Positions 11,156 through 22,033 of a DNA stretch of 64,000 nt are shown here, in pieces. The DNA is taken from the NCBI GenBank assembly GCA_916613615.1, contig OU744731.1, forward strand, positions 59,650,289-59,714,288. The letters run 5' to 3'. Position numbers and translations under genes: made by a program. Each line of letters starts with the position of its first letter. Within the stretch, counting starts at the first letter, position 1. The DNA comes from Steromphala cineraria (lineage: Eukaryota; Mollusca; Gastropoda; Trochida; Trochidae). The notes beneath the pieces are model-generated. The model made no database searches, was not told where the DNA came from, and saw only the letters and a program-made list of their open reading frames with translations.

Positions 11156-12235
11156 CTATCTGTGTGTACTTTTCTCCTGGTCCCGTGTATTCCTGTCTGT
11201 ACTCGCCGTGTCCTCTCTGTTCGTCGCCCAGGGTGAGGAGGAACAGTGAGCCGAGTTCCCTTCTGTTCTCGTGGTTGTTTCCGTCGTGTGTTGTATGTGT
11301 TCTGTCCTCCTCCGACGCCCTACTTGCACCAACTTTTCGGCCTTCGCGTCGTAAGAGAAGACTTGCCCGTCCACCACCAACTTGTCGTAAGACAAATAAC
11401 ATTGTTTTCCCTCGTTACGATATCCACTCATAAATTCTCCTAGTTGTGACCTCATGTCTCTCACTTGTTTAGTAAAGTCATCACTCACTTTGAAGTTGGT
11501 GCCCTTCAGGCGTTCTCTAGCACGTTTCTTCACGTTTTCCTTATCCTTATAGAACGAAAATTGTGCAATTATGGGTTTTGTATTTCTCCTTGTACGTAAG
11601 CTGTGAACACGTTCAATGTGTATGTCTTGTGCGTCTACAATGTCCAACCTCTGTTCCATGAACTGTCGTATCTTCATTTCACTCTGGTCCCAGCTTTCGT
11701 TTGTACCTTCATCCAGTCCATAGAAAATCAGATTGTTTCGTCTGGAATGAGCTTCGTTCTTCTCTATCCTGTCGCGCAGTTGTTCATTTTCCACGTGTAG
11801 TCGTTCTGTTTCCTCCCATAGACTGTCCTGTTCTTGTTTTAAGTAATTCACAACAGCTGACATTCTGTCGCACTTTTCCATTAATTCCTCCATAGTTTTC
11901 TGATTCAAATTTACCTTTGACTGGATATCCATTAAAATACGTTTAATGTCTGCGTCTTCATGTTGTGGTAATCTGTCTGTGTCGATGTGAACCTGTCCGC
12001 GGCCACGTGTTGAGAGGCGAGTTTGTCGTGTTTCACGTGCACCCGGCGTAGGACCCGGATTGGGCTCAACGTTTCTACTAACTAGTAGTAACACGCTAAC
12101 AATGAGAAATACTTGAAATTGTCGCTTGATAAGTCCCCCATGAATGTGAATTTGCTTTATAAGAGGTCTTGGTAGTTTTGAGGGTTGGTTAAAACATCCA
12201 ATTCGGGCTCTCCACGCTTCAATCCCGACTCCCAT
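11156..12235 (-). CDS. LINE ORF1 protein, L1-type RNA-binding, with 2A-like motif
   Basis: This is an intact 359-codon frame. Residues 1-40 are a basic leader. Residues 40-52 form a short hydrophobic stretch (FQVFLIVSVLLLV), followed directly by SRNVEPNPGP (53-62), a match to the 2A consensus D(V/I)ExNPGP except Asn for Asp. A long heptad-rich coiled coil follows (about 90-165). An RRM-like block starts RRNNLIFYGLDE, and the C-terminal domain contains the LKGTNFKVSDDFTKQ stretch, as in L1 ORF1 (Transposase_22). The tail is basic and Thr/Arg-rich. It should coat the element RNA and act as a chaperone in the RNP. The motif implies ribosome skipping, which would shed a 61-residue leader or target the product to the secretory route. 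The start is the first ATG of the frame. Confidence 0.88.
   Translation of the reverse strand: MGVGIEAWRARIGCFNQPSKLPRPLIKQIHIHGGLIKRQFQVFLIVSVLLLVSRNVEPNPGPTPGARETRQTRLSTRGRGQVHIDTDRLPQHEDADIKRILMDIQSKVNLNQKTMEELMEKCDRMSAVVNYLKQEQDSLWEETERLHVENEQLRDRIEKNEAHSRRNNLIFYGLDEGTNESWDQSEMKIRQFMEQRLDIVDAQDIHIERVHSLRTRRNTKPIIAQFSFYKDKENVKKRARERLKGTNFKVSDDFTKQVRDMRSQLGEFMSGYRNEGKQCYLSYDKLVVDGQVFSYDAKAEKLVQVGRRRRTEHIQHTTETTTRTEGNSAHCSSSPWATNREDTASTDRNTRDQEKSTHR
12050..12076 (-). promoter_or_regulatory. 2A-like ribosome-skipping motif (SRNVEPNPGP)
   Basis: The codons for N-P-G-P occupy 12050-12061 on the minus strand, at ORF1 residues 59-62. They are preceded by NVEP and a Leu/Val-rich stretch. In functional 2A sequences the peptide bond between Gly and the last Pro is not formed. 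The canonical acidic residue before V-E is Asn here, which may lower activity. Confidence 0.65.
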
Positions 12236-12370
12236 ATCCCTCCACTCCCTACCGATATGGTTTATTACATATGTAAAGTCTCAATCCACCTTTTGACTAC
12301 ACAACAGTACACAGCTGAACAGTTTATAACCGTTCACAACAGTTCACAACACTTCACACAGTGAACAACT

Positions 12371-12476
12371 GTTCACAAAACTGGACAACAGTTCACAACA
12401 TTGGACGACAGTTCACAACACTGAACGACAGTTCACAACACTGAGCGACAGTTCACAAGAATCAGCAACAGTTCAC
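12371..12476 (-). repeat. 20-bp tandem repeats in the LINE 5' leader
   Basis: GTTCACAACACTGAACGACA-like units start exactly every 20 bp at 12371, 12391, 12411, 12431, 12451 and 12471. Extra GTTCAC half-units lie at 12332 and 12342. They lie about 140 bp upstream of ORF1. Tandem leader repeats act as promoter monomers in some LINEs, but that role is an inference here. Confidence 0.85.
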
Positions 12477-13133
12477 CTGTGGGGGGTTGTCGTTCCGACG
12501 TGTCGCGATGACACATGTACCTTCGTACATATGAGCGGGGTCAAGTGGCTGCTGGGCGTCCCGGACCACGCTTCACTGCCCCTTCCGTAGACTACCGTCT
12601 ACACGTTGCTAGGATTCGGGGAGCATCCGAACCTAGACTTCCACAAAGTACCGGACTGGCAGTTGACCGGGACACTATAAAGCAAAGTCACATTGCCTTA
12701 CTACTGTATATTAGTGACACTTAATATACATACAACGGATGTATTACAAACGTTTACAACAACTGCATTACAACAGATGCCTACTACACCACACGCTACC
12801 TACCACCTAGTCATTACCATACTCCACATATACATGATAATAGTACACCCTTGTTCCTTACTGTGGACGATTACTAGGGACGATAGATAAACACATAAGT
12901 TTTACTGAACTGTTGCAAACTAATGTGTCAAATTGTCAAACAACAATCATGAAATGCCATGGGAAGATAATATTATGTATTTCAAACTGAACACAATGTT
13001 CCTATACTCAAAAATACTCAACATTTAAACAATTCAAAGTATAATCTTCAGATTATGACATTCTATACATTAAAATATTAAATATTATATTCAAATACCA
13101 CAATCAAATTACTAATCATTCCAAAAAAGCAAT

Positions 13134-13226
13134 ACTTACGCCAAAATTCCTGATACACAACCTAGATCGCACATGGTGTGAATTTTGACTGTAAGGTACC
13201 CTGCACGTGCATTTCGCTTTTATACG
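13134..13226 (-). promoter_or_regulatory. TATA-like site and splice-donor-like site at the LINE 5' end
   Basis: On the minus strand a GTATAAAAG string lies at 13217-13225. Two CACGTG E-boxes flank it (about 13205 and 13233). About 80 bases downstream, at 13134-13139, is GTAAGT, a consensus 5' splice site. Promoter use is inferred from motif and position only. Confidence 0.35.
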
Positions 13227-13338
13227 GATGGTCACGTGAGTAACTACCCTGCTAGGGCCTAGACTTGCTTAAGTCTAAAATACAATTAATAATGGAATAA
13301 AACTTGCTCAAAGTGATAAAATATAACCTTGTAATCTG

Positions 13339-13655
13339 ACAGCCTCTGTTGTATTACGCCGAGTTTGTGGGATAGAATGGGAGACGCCTGATTGGAGGCA
13401 ATCAAAGTTGATTGTGCAATCAGCGACGCTGTTCTTAAACCCTCATTTTGGCTACTAAATGATGACAAAAGCATTGTGAAATGAACCACCCTTTCCATGC
13501 GAAAAGCGTTGTCATTTGATAAAGAAATTCAAATTGATTGTGGTGTAACTTTTTTTCCGCCAGGGGAAACTGCTGGAACCAAGGGATTTCGGCGTGATAT
13601 AATAGAGGCTGTATCAACATTTCATGACTTGATCTGCCTCCCTGGGGAGAGAATG
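13339..13655 (-). mobile_element. MITE-A copy, remaining part (split by the LINE)
   Basis: This resumes MITE-A from the duplicated ACAGCCTCTGT. It carries the family interior in reverse orientation relative to 36485 (landmarks TGTGGGATAGAATGGGAGA, GCAATCAGCGACGCTGTTCT, CTTTCCATGCG). It ends in the outer terminal repeat (GATCTGCCTCCCTGGGGAGA). Short ORFs across it recur in other copies and are chance frames. Confidence 0.85.
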
Positions 13656-14239
13656 GTGAACGTTTTAAAATCAATTTTACAAGATGATACTACCATCCGT
13701 TAGTTAAAAATAATTAAATAATTAGTTAAGTAGAAAAAGGTCTTGTTAACAAAACCCTGTCTGATTCAAATCTTTAAGCGAACAAAATCTTGAAAGAGGC
13801 CTTACTTGATTACTATGCATTATGGAAGACCAGATTTCCATTTTTTCCATTTACAAATTGCAATTTTTAGCGTATTATCGGTTGCACATATTTCATGCAA
13901 AATTAACCTTATACCAAAGGTTTCACATTCAAAGTAATCGGATTATATGCTTTCTTAACCTTTCAGCTAGTGATTGGCCCTAATGACAAGATATTTAAAC
14001 ACACATCTTGTTCGAGAAAGCAGAAGGGTCTGACTCAACATAATGGAGGTTGTCCCATCCTTCATTATTTCAGCCATGACGTGTCCCAAGACGTGTTCAT
14101 GTTTTTCCCCCTTATGATAATTCGTTTTTGTTAAGTTATCTCCAAGAATGTATAATTGGAGAATTTTGAAAATTTAAAATTGCCTCATGAAAGTTAAAGA
14201 TGCTTCTATAGGCAATTGGTTGAGAGAATTCGAAACGAA
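13656..14239. other. No feature recognised
   Basis: Ordinary AT-rich sequence. No ORF of interest and no repeat seen. Confidence 0.5.
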
Positions 14240-14640
14240 AACGCAATGTTACTGGTCGTTTTGTTCATTTATTCTTGTTGTTTAATTGCATTTATAATTA
14301 CCGTTTAATAGCATTGATACAGGTCGTTTTAATGCATTAACATTGGTCGTATGGTGTCTTGATTGGGGTCATTTAAGTGCGTTGATATTGTCGTTTCAGA
14401 GAATTGGTACTGGTTATTTAGGTGCATTGATTGTAGTCGTTTGGAGCGTTAATATTTTGCGTTTACGTGCGTTGATTATAGTCGTTTAAGTACGTTGTCA
14501 CTAGTCGCTTAGTGCCATGATTCTGGTTGTTTAAGTGATTTGATTGTGGACGCTTACATGCATTGATTATGGACGTTTAAGTACATTGATTATGGACGTT
14601 TAAGTACATTGATAGTGAACATTTAAGTGCATTTATATTG
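14240..14640 (+). repeat. Degenerate minisatellite, unit about 24 bp
   Basis: The unit is close to GGACGTTTAAGTACATTGAT plus four bases. The two most regular units are at about 14560-14615, and decayed units (GTCGTTT..GTGCGTTGAT) run back to about 14240. There are about 15 copies, increasingly diverged towards the left. Confidence 0.75.
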
Positions 14641-17138
14641 ACTGATTATTATTGATGGTCTGGAGAGGAAAGCTAAAACTAAATACATTATAAGAGTTTC
14701 TGTTGAAAGGTAATGCTGATTTTTAGTGATACTTTCAGAAGATACCTTGTTTAATATTCTCTCTATTTGGGAATGCGTGGAAGAACTATGACAATATGGA
14801 ATAAAACAGAGTAGACAAAACATTCACCTTAATATTTCGATAAGCTATGCAGGAATATGTGATGAAAATTTATCATTTAAATCATTTTCATGCTTTGCGT
14901 ATCACCTTGGTTAATGAGGCTGCTGTATGATATATAATGTTTATTCTAATTCTGCTTGAAAATGGGACCACTTTTCAATAAGCTATGGTTGCAATATTTG
15001 ATGAAAATGTATCATTTAAATTATGGTCTGTTTTGCGTATGTATGTTTTGCATCAGTAAATGAATATGTCTCACAGCGTGCATTATGCAGCTTGTGTGTC
15101 GGTACAAGTTGTTCAAATTTATCTAAGGTCATAAAATAATTACTTTCATACAACAAATATTATTCTGATGATTTTGAAAATATGTACAAACCATTTTATA
15201 AGTGTATATGTGCTTGGTCATGATCACATGAGCAAATATAGGTTTTCATTGTTACACAAATATCGTCCAATACAGCGACCACGATGATTATACTTGCAAC
15301 TACAACAACCATAATTTTATAGGTTTTTAATTAATGATTCTTTCTCTTCGACCTGGCGAAGTACATTTTATTACCAAATTATTGTACTGTAACCATTTGC
15401 AACCAAAATGAATACGGGGAGTTTTCGTTTTTAGTTTGAGGCTTTGAAAATATATAAGTAGTAGTCGTTTTCAAAAGTGTCTACTTACATGTACATGTAA
15501 ATTAGAGCACTACATGTGACAATATTGTTTGAAGTGTTGCATTAATAATATTTATAGATATTATAATAAATATTCTCAAATAGAAAATTGTTTTTAACTT
15601 GGTGTAATCTTTGAGACCTGGTTTGATAGACCCTACAATCTAGTAGAGAAAAGACATATTTCTTTCAATGAGGACAACAAATGGTAAGCCATTGATCTAC
15701 TGCATTGTAGTATTGTTCATAAAAGACAATTATCTTTCAGATAGTGTGTTGTGAATTGTATTTATGAAGCACTTCAGACACGTTTATACCAAGACAACAC
15801 GTATCATTTATTGACGTTGGTGATCTGCTTTAGTAGTATGTGCCAATATTGTGAGGGGTGGAAAGGTTCACTGTCAATAGAGATCGTCATATTAAAAAAG
15901 AATACGGTAAAAAAATCAAAGTAAAGTGAACAGTCATATCGATATTTAGATGCATACAAATGGTACAGTTAATATGTATTATAAGAAAATATGTATTATC
16001 CCTGAAATGTTCAGTGATTATGAATATTCCCTGATTCACTCAATTATTATGTAAATTCCCTGATATTTCTAGGGAATGTACAAATTGCTTGAAGAAAAAG
16101 TTATTATTTATATTCCCTGAATTCTTAAAAATGATATACCAACACATTTGATTGTTGTTTTATTTATTCAAATCGAAATGCAACATATACTGTACCATAT
16201 ATTTTGTTACCGTCAATCTGAACACGAATACTGAGATAATAATATTTGTACCTTTGTAAATTGGGAAAATAAACGGATTTCAAGAGAACATGCCATGTCA
16301 TTGTTACGGTTTTAAATGGACACATTGATAGTTGATTAAATCACAAGTTTTGACACATTTGATTCCTGTACAATAGAAACCTATTTCCTCTATTGTTTTG
16401 GAGGTCACTTGTCTTCTCGTTATCACCTCCCAGGAGGTTTTACATTGGAAAGTAAGGGCATTATGTGCATATTTAAGCCCTAGTCGGAAAATGGACGGTT
16501 TCATATTTCAAATGAACGACTCAATCCCAAATTGACAGTTTTTTAAACATTATCTCCATAATGGCATGCTACCGAGGTGGATCCGAACTCCGAACTTCTG
16601 AACCATAACGGGCAAGACGAAAGTGTATGTTATATTAATCAATCTCTTAATTGAGGTTCAGATTTCAGTAATTCTGTGCGATCCTGAAGTGTTTAGATAT
16701 CCAATTACTCTTTAACTCCGATTTCAAACGCAAACAAGCATTCATAATGGATATCTATAGTGTAGCACCATTCTTACTTGGGATAAACTGTAAGGATCCA
16801 TATACGTGGGACTTGTCTATTGCCATTTACAAAACCTTACGTTTCAAAGAGTGCATTGCACTTGGATTTCGTGTTATGTCAATTACAAAGAGTTGGTTGG
16901 AACATTGTTTGTTTTGAAGGAAACTCATTTTCTGTTGTACCAAAAAATCAAGAAATTGATAGTGAAGCCATTACTGACATGATGTATGTCATATATTAAA
17001 GCAGAATCATAATCATAATCACGTGGTTAACACAACCGTGTTGAAACATATCACTGAGGCAACATTTTTGGCTATTACTATTAAAGAACATAAAAAAGAA
17101 GAACACAGACTGGGTAAAACACAACAACAATGAGAAGA
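14641..17138. other. No feature recognised
   Basis: About 2.5 kb of AT-rich DNA. The string TTCCCTGA occurs repeatedly near 16030-16120 without a clear period. I see no exon, RNA gene or transposon. Confidence 0.5.
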
Positions 17139-17247
17139 AATACAAATATATGGATTTACAACTTCTTTATTGCAAAGAGATGCGACGTTTCGGTGTAGGT
17201 AATAACATCTCTTTGCATTAAAAGTTGTAAATCCAGATATTTGTATT
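17139..17247. repeat. Hairpin with about 43-bp arms
   Basis: Left arm 17139-17182 and right arm 17206-17247 are inverse complements with few mismatches. For example TGCAAAGAGATG pairs with CATCTCTTTGCA, and GGATTTACAACTT pairs with AAGTTGTAAATCC. The 23-base loop contains GACGTTTCGG. This is probably a small fold-back element. Confidence 0.85.
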
Positions 17248-17600
17248 CCTTCATCTAACCAACTTCTAAAATGCCACTGAAGGAAGAAATGAGAAATGAA
17301 ACCAATCTTCGATGCTAAGCCGTGGCATAACATAACATTTATGTTACGTCTTGTCAATAACAATTTGTAAATCTTTGCATAATCTATAAATACAAATATT
17401 TTCAGTAAATTTGATTAAAGAAACTGAGTGTTATCTGGGCATTTCTCAGATAAACACGATCGAGTACCAAAATTGAAGGGACTTTAACACATTGGAGTTG
17501 CAATATATGTTGTTGTAAAAACCTTGTAATTAAATAACAAGTAAGTGATCAATAGTATCTAAGGCATTTATAACTTATATCACTCCTTTAAATACATGAA

Positions 17601-17900
17601 ATAAACTGCATTTCCATTGGTTTACAGTTTAGCTCGTAGTAGCAATTCATTTGATGAAGCTATTGTTTTTAATATCAAGATCAATATCAAGGTCATGATT
17701 ACTGTTGGCATGCTTGAGTGATGTACAAGATTTGAATTAAATAATCCAATAAACTGCATTTCAATTTGTTCACAGTATAGCTTGTAGTTTAGCAAATTAT
17801 TACACCCAATTCATTAGTTGAAGCTATCGTTTTTAGAATTCATATTCATGATCAAGATCACTATTGGCATGTTTGAGTGATGTACAAGATGTGAACCAAA
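17601..17900 (+). repeat. Two-unit tandem duplication, period 148 bp
   Basis: ATAAACTGCATTTC at 17601 and 17749 opens two diverged units. Each closes with GAGTGATGTACAAGAT (about 17718 and 17875). Identity is about 80% by eye, and there is no coding content. Confidence 0.75.
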
Positions 17901-17949
17901 CTCACAGAAAAGAACCACACAAGATACATCACCCTCTACCAGCCAGCAT

Positions 17950-18120
17950 GCTGCAAATAAAGCTCGTATATCCTACTAATGATGTAACAGTTTCTTCACA
18001 TCGGTAAGAGATGACACAAAAATCCTTGGAAAAAGATCGCTTAGGATTCCCAGCAGAATAATGAACCGAAAGAAAGACAGTTCATTCTCTGAGTTGCTTT
18101 ATAGGCTGGCAATGTGATAT
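17950..18120 (+). repeat. Dispersed repeat, counterpart of the pearl insertion site
   Basis: This matches 2555-2620 and about 3909-3990 in order, without the pearl-like element between them. The tail (CAATGTGATATGTCAAA) also recurs near 31410. Confidence 0.45.
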
Positions 18121-19489
18121 GTCAAAGGTTTTCTTTGATCTGAAGCAAAATCTCTAACTGACAGAGGTCAAAGCATTCAATTATTGTTTCATGATAAATA
18201 AAAAAGTTTTACTATAACTGCCTCGTAAAAAAAACAAGTAAATAAATAGGGTGACAGCTTAGTACATTTGATTTCGTGTTTCTGTAATTTATGTTTGCAT
18301 TACAGGTGTACGTCCTACTTTATGTTCAATAATGAAACCTAGATTACAAAAGCTTTATAACGATGAAAGAACATTAAAATTTACCACACATGTTACTGAT
18401 AGTACTCAATTAACGTCAACATAAATAAACCTCCTGATTTTGACATTTTGGTTATAGCTGAATACCAAGATTCTATCAATGAAAATATGTCATTTTAAGT
18501 CTATGAATTCAAAGAAGTCGGATGACATCACAATAAAATTGCATTATGCTCACAAGATTGCAGACTAGAAGTCTAGCAGATTAAGACGTCTATCCTAGAT
18601 GACTTTAATGCGAAAATTAGTTTCTAGTTTATGATCTAACGGATTGCTGCTGAACAGTCCTTGATGATATATTCAATTTTAGCAATCTGCAAATTGTTTA
18701 ATGATTTGATTTTTGGTTACCGTAGGCATAACGACGGCAACATGACAATGCAAAACAGTCTAAGCGTGTCTAAAAAATTAAGGAATCAATCAACAATTTT
18801 GTAAAGATATCTCACATGTGTTTTCATAAGAGAATCATATGCTTTCTCATTATGCCTTTGAGAACCTAATTTATATTGACTTACTAATCTGACCACAACA
18901 AACGCATTTGGATTGGAAAACACTGCGGTCAATGACAATTATTGTATTTTGTACTTTGGTCCGGCACCATGCTATTGAATCGTTCATCATCCTAATGTTA
19001 CAAAAATGGTACCTGTTAATTATTAAGGTGGGTCTCTCAGTACTTTTGAAAACTGATGCCAGAATTTGGAAATTGTCATTAAACAGCATACCTTGAATTT
19101 GTGCTGGTATGTCTGAATGCAAATATCATGCATGTAACTTTGCATGGACGTGAACTAAATAATTTTTTTGTGTTAAAAGTCGTTTTAATGGAAGATTTTA
19201 TAGAGGAAAATGAAAATGGGTAAAATTTTGACCACTGCTTATTTAAATGACCTGCCAATACTGTTCAAGTTAACTGGTAGGTATGACATATTTTATACGT
19301 TAATTTAAAATAATGTAAACGTTTCGTATGAAATTTCAATATTATCTGTTTCGTTTTTTGCAATGCTATGATGCCTCACAATATCCCAAATTACATGATA
19401 CTGATTACTAGGATACTGCATCACATGAGACTGTTAAACATGATCAATTATGATCGTTTGTTTTAATTATATTGTCTGTTAAACGGTCA
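18121..19489. other. No feature recognised
   Basis: Overlapping short ORFs at 18871-19122 on both strands have no recognisable domain and no clear splice sites, so they are not called. Confidence 0.45.
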
Positions 19490-19795
19490 GTATTAGGGGG
19501 AATATTAGGTGAAATCCGGAAAATTGAAATAGACAATGAATCTTAACTAAATGAAGCAGTAATGGATCAAATATGTAATGTTAAGTTTTACCATGCAATT
19601 CCTTTTCTTGCATAAAATGTATAAAAGGTGTTCACACAAAAATGGTCGCCAAAAGACTTTATGTGAATCTTTATCATTAATTCTCACTGATTGGTTTGTC
19701 TAATGAGATTTGCGTCACTATCAAAATAACACATTTAGCATTACCGTACAATTATCTGTAAAAGTTTAAAATATAAATTTTTCAAAAAAACGATC
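19490..19795 (+). mobile_element. MITE-B copy, strongly diverged
   Basis: Family landmarks appear in order: GGGGGAATATTAGGTGA, the GTGTTCACACAAAAATGG block, TAATGAGATTTGCGTCACTA, and the TCTACTGCAG relic of the terminus. Both TTAA ends have decayed. Confidence 0.65.
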
Positions 19796-20605
19796 TACTG
19801 CAGTTATATTGAAAGGTTAATGTCTGAATCAGCATTCTTTTATACTGTGAATATATAATGAGAGCAACTATATTTAGTTTCTTGCCAAATTGGCTGTTGA
19901 TATCCAACACTGTTTTCAAATATATTTCGACAAAAACACGTAAATGATGAGTTTATGTAATGTTTGCAACAACAAATATAATTTATTTTTTAGATATCGA
20001 AAGGTCACTCAAATCGCTGTAACTTTCTAAGAGACCTAGTGAATTGTTTTCAGTTATCAGTTATTTTATTTTATTTTTATGAACCTCGCACATTTTAAGT
20101 AATTAATCAGCCTCCAAAACATCAGTATAATGAATATACAGAATTCTTATATTAGAGGTATAAAGAATGGCTATAGGATTTTATTTAATGCATGAAGTTT
20201 GAAAGGTGCAAAGTAAGGAGTTCTCTGGATCAGTAACTTCCGTATACAACTAATGTGATACTGCTATTAAATCGAGGGTCTTGCGTTGGGCTAATTGTAA
20301 CATAACAGGAGCGTAATTAAGTTAATTTCTAAAAGTTATAAAGCTTCGTTTAGTTAAGTTCGAAAGCGTTCCCCTTTATTAAAGTTTTATCAAAGGAACT
20401 GTACTTGGCAGACTAGTGGGAAAAAAATAATTTGAAAGTGTCAAAAAGTTTTTAACAAGTACTGCAGTTTGTCACTTTACATAGAATTTCTATCGTTAAT
20501 TCCCGTTCAGAAATAATTTCTTACAGGTCGTTTTTTCGGTATTTTGTAATTAGGAGCTCCAAGTTTCTACAGAAAATTAACGTTATATATCTTTTGTTTC
20601 TTCAA
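19796..20605. other. No feature recognised
   Basis: AT-rich sequence between a diverged MITE and a SINE fragment. Nothing recognised. Confidence 0.5.
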
Positions 20606-20850
20606 TTTGTCGCATCAGAAGGCCTGTGGTTCGAATCCCCCCAGGGACTTGGCAACTTCGTCTGGTGTAGAGAACTGATCTACACACAGTCAGGTTTGGG
20701 TACAATGCTTCACTGATTTTCAGCGCAGTACTACCCATGGTTGCTAGTTCCAGCCGATGCTCGCAGGTTTCACCCCAATACATAGCCACAATAGTGTTGC
20801 GGGCTTTGTCCCTACAATAGTGCTAGCAGCCGCACCTCACCTTAGCTTCT
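20606..20850 (+). mobile_element. tRNA-derived SINE-1, 5'-truncated copy
   Basis: A B-box-like GGTTCGAATCCCC (about 20631) is followed by the SINE body shared with 27665-27918 (GGGACTTGGCAAC, CCATGGTTGCTAGTTCCAGC, GATGCTCGCAGGTTTCACC). The A-box half is missing. It is in the opposite orientation to the 27.7-kb copy. A 68-codon minus-strand ORF over it is chance. Confidence 0.75.
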
Positions 20851-21073
20851 TCAATTTGAACAATGATTTGTGCCTTGTTCGATTTCAGTTGTAAATTAAT
20901 AAGCAGTGAACCTCACAGTGAACAGCAACAATTTCTCCAATACTGTTTGCAACAAGTATTAATTTTCGAAATGAAAATCTGAAAATTGAAATCTACATAT
21001 ATTTCTATCGCAATGAAAATATATAAATGATGAAAGGTCAAACCTTAATGTCTATGTTTGCGATATGGGTATA

Positions 21074-21245
21074 CAGTAGAACATGTATATAACAAACACC
21101 AAGAGACCAAGAATTTAGTTCGCTGTATCCGTGTTCGCTATACACATATAATTTTACAGATATTATATAGGGACTGGACTTAAAAATTTGTTCACTATAT
21201 CCGATTGTTCAGCATATCCGAGTTCGCTATATATGTGTTCTACTG
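21074..21245. mobile_element. MITE-C, pogo/Tc1-mariner-like, TA target
   Basis: Inverted ends CAGTAGAACATGTATATA and TATATATGTGTTCTACTG are flanked by TA on both sides (21072-21073 and 21246-21247). The interior repeats TTCGCTATATCCG-like strings, as in pogo-type MITEs. It is 172 bp with no coding capacity. Confidence 0.75.
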
Positions 21246-22033
21246 TATTTGTTTAGCAAACAAATTCGTTGTGATAAATGATTTATCTTAATAAGTCAAT
21301 TTATAGTACATGTACTCTCTTCCATCAATCTCGTCCTTTTTTAAAAATTGCATGTAATTGTAAAACATTATTCGTAAGCCTGTAGTTTTTTTTAGAATAT
21401 GCATGGAACAAAAGCAATTAAGTACATCTTAAAAAAGTCATCTATTATCGTTGAGACGATGACATCTCTAACTCAACATCCTATTAAGATTGATTGTGTG
21501 CCAGAAATGACAAGAGCCCATAGTATCAACGACCAAAGAAATTGGATTTGAATATCAAAACGTTTATGTTGAACAATTAATAATCCTTGAAATGGTTTTT
21601 GATCTTGAAAAACAGTTTAGTGTTTGTCATTGAATTATTGATTTCGATGTTGATTTATTCATATTTATTAATGCAATTTTGAGCAAAAAAGGTAATTTTT
21701 AGTTCAACAAATAAAAGATTCTAGGGGAAGCCAATTGTTTTGTAGGAATGAATAGGGATGTTCTCAAACATTATTCGTAAGCATGACGATTTCATGCAAG
21801 AATAACTAAATCTGATGAAAATAATTTGCTGGGAATCGGTAGACACTAACCAGGAACTTTTCATATATTACCGCAATTTGATGACACCTATAGACGAATC
21901 CAATTCGACAAGACAATCCAAGCATATAATTCTATCATTGAACTGTCGCAATAACGTCTTAAATAGATTTTCGATCAGATTCAATCAGATCACAAGCATA
22001 AAGAGAAACTATAAGTCAACACTCAGTTGTACT
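21246..22033 (+). other. Mostly featureless; holds the diverged repeat 21775-21990
   Basis: The segment 21775-21990 is the partner of 6720-6945. An 81-codon plus-strand ORF (21815-22060) crosses into the duplication boundary. It is not conserved in the partner, so it is not called. Confidence 0.45.

Larger units (their letters stand above)
7645..13338 (-). mobile_element. Full-length but defective APE-type LINE with L1-type ORF1
   Basis: This non-LTR retrotransposon runs on the minus strand and is bounded by an 11-bp target-site duplication (ACAGCCTCTGT at 7634-7644 and 13339-13349). From its 5' end it has about 1.1 kb of leader with a TATA-like site and 20-bp repeats, ORF1 (11156-12235), ORF2 remnants (8014-11128) and a 3' region of about 370 bp. 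There is no poly(A) tail. It would copy itself by target-primed reverse transcription, but ORF2 has a stop, a deletion and two frameshifts, so this copy is dead. The clade is unresolved: the RT and C-terminal zinc knuckle suggest a CR1/I-like group, while ORF1 is of the L1 RRM type. Confidence 0.85.

Noticed and set aside
11034..11443. Several ORFs overlapping the end of LINE ORF1 on both strands
   Set aside because: They are other-frame readings of ORF1 and of the ORF1/ORF2 junction.
12332..12476. Regularly spaced 20-bp repeats as a CRISPR array
   Set aside because: The repeats are directly adjacent without distinct spacers and lie in a LINE leader in eukaryotic DNA.
13286..13703. Several 65-80-codon ORFs (MERVVHFTM.. 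and others)
   Set aside because: They recur in other MITE-A copies (36641, 49825) as chance frames in a non-coding element, with no domain.
16570..16620. G+C-richer stretch resembling a tRNA-derived head
   Set aside because: Only a weak B-box-like GGATCCGAACTCC and no second copy or A box.
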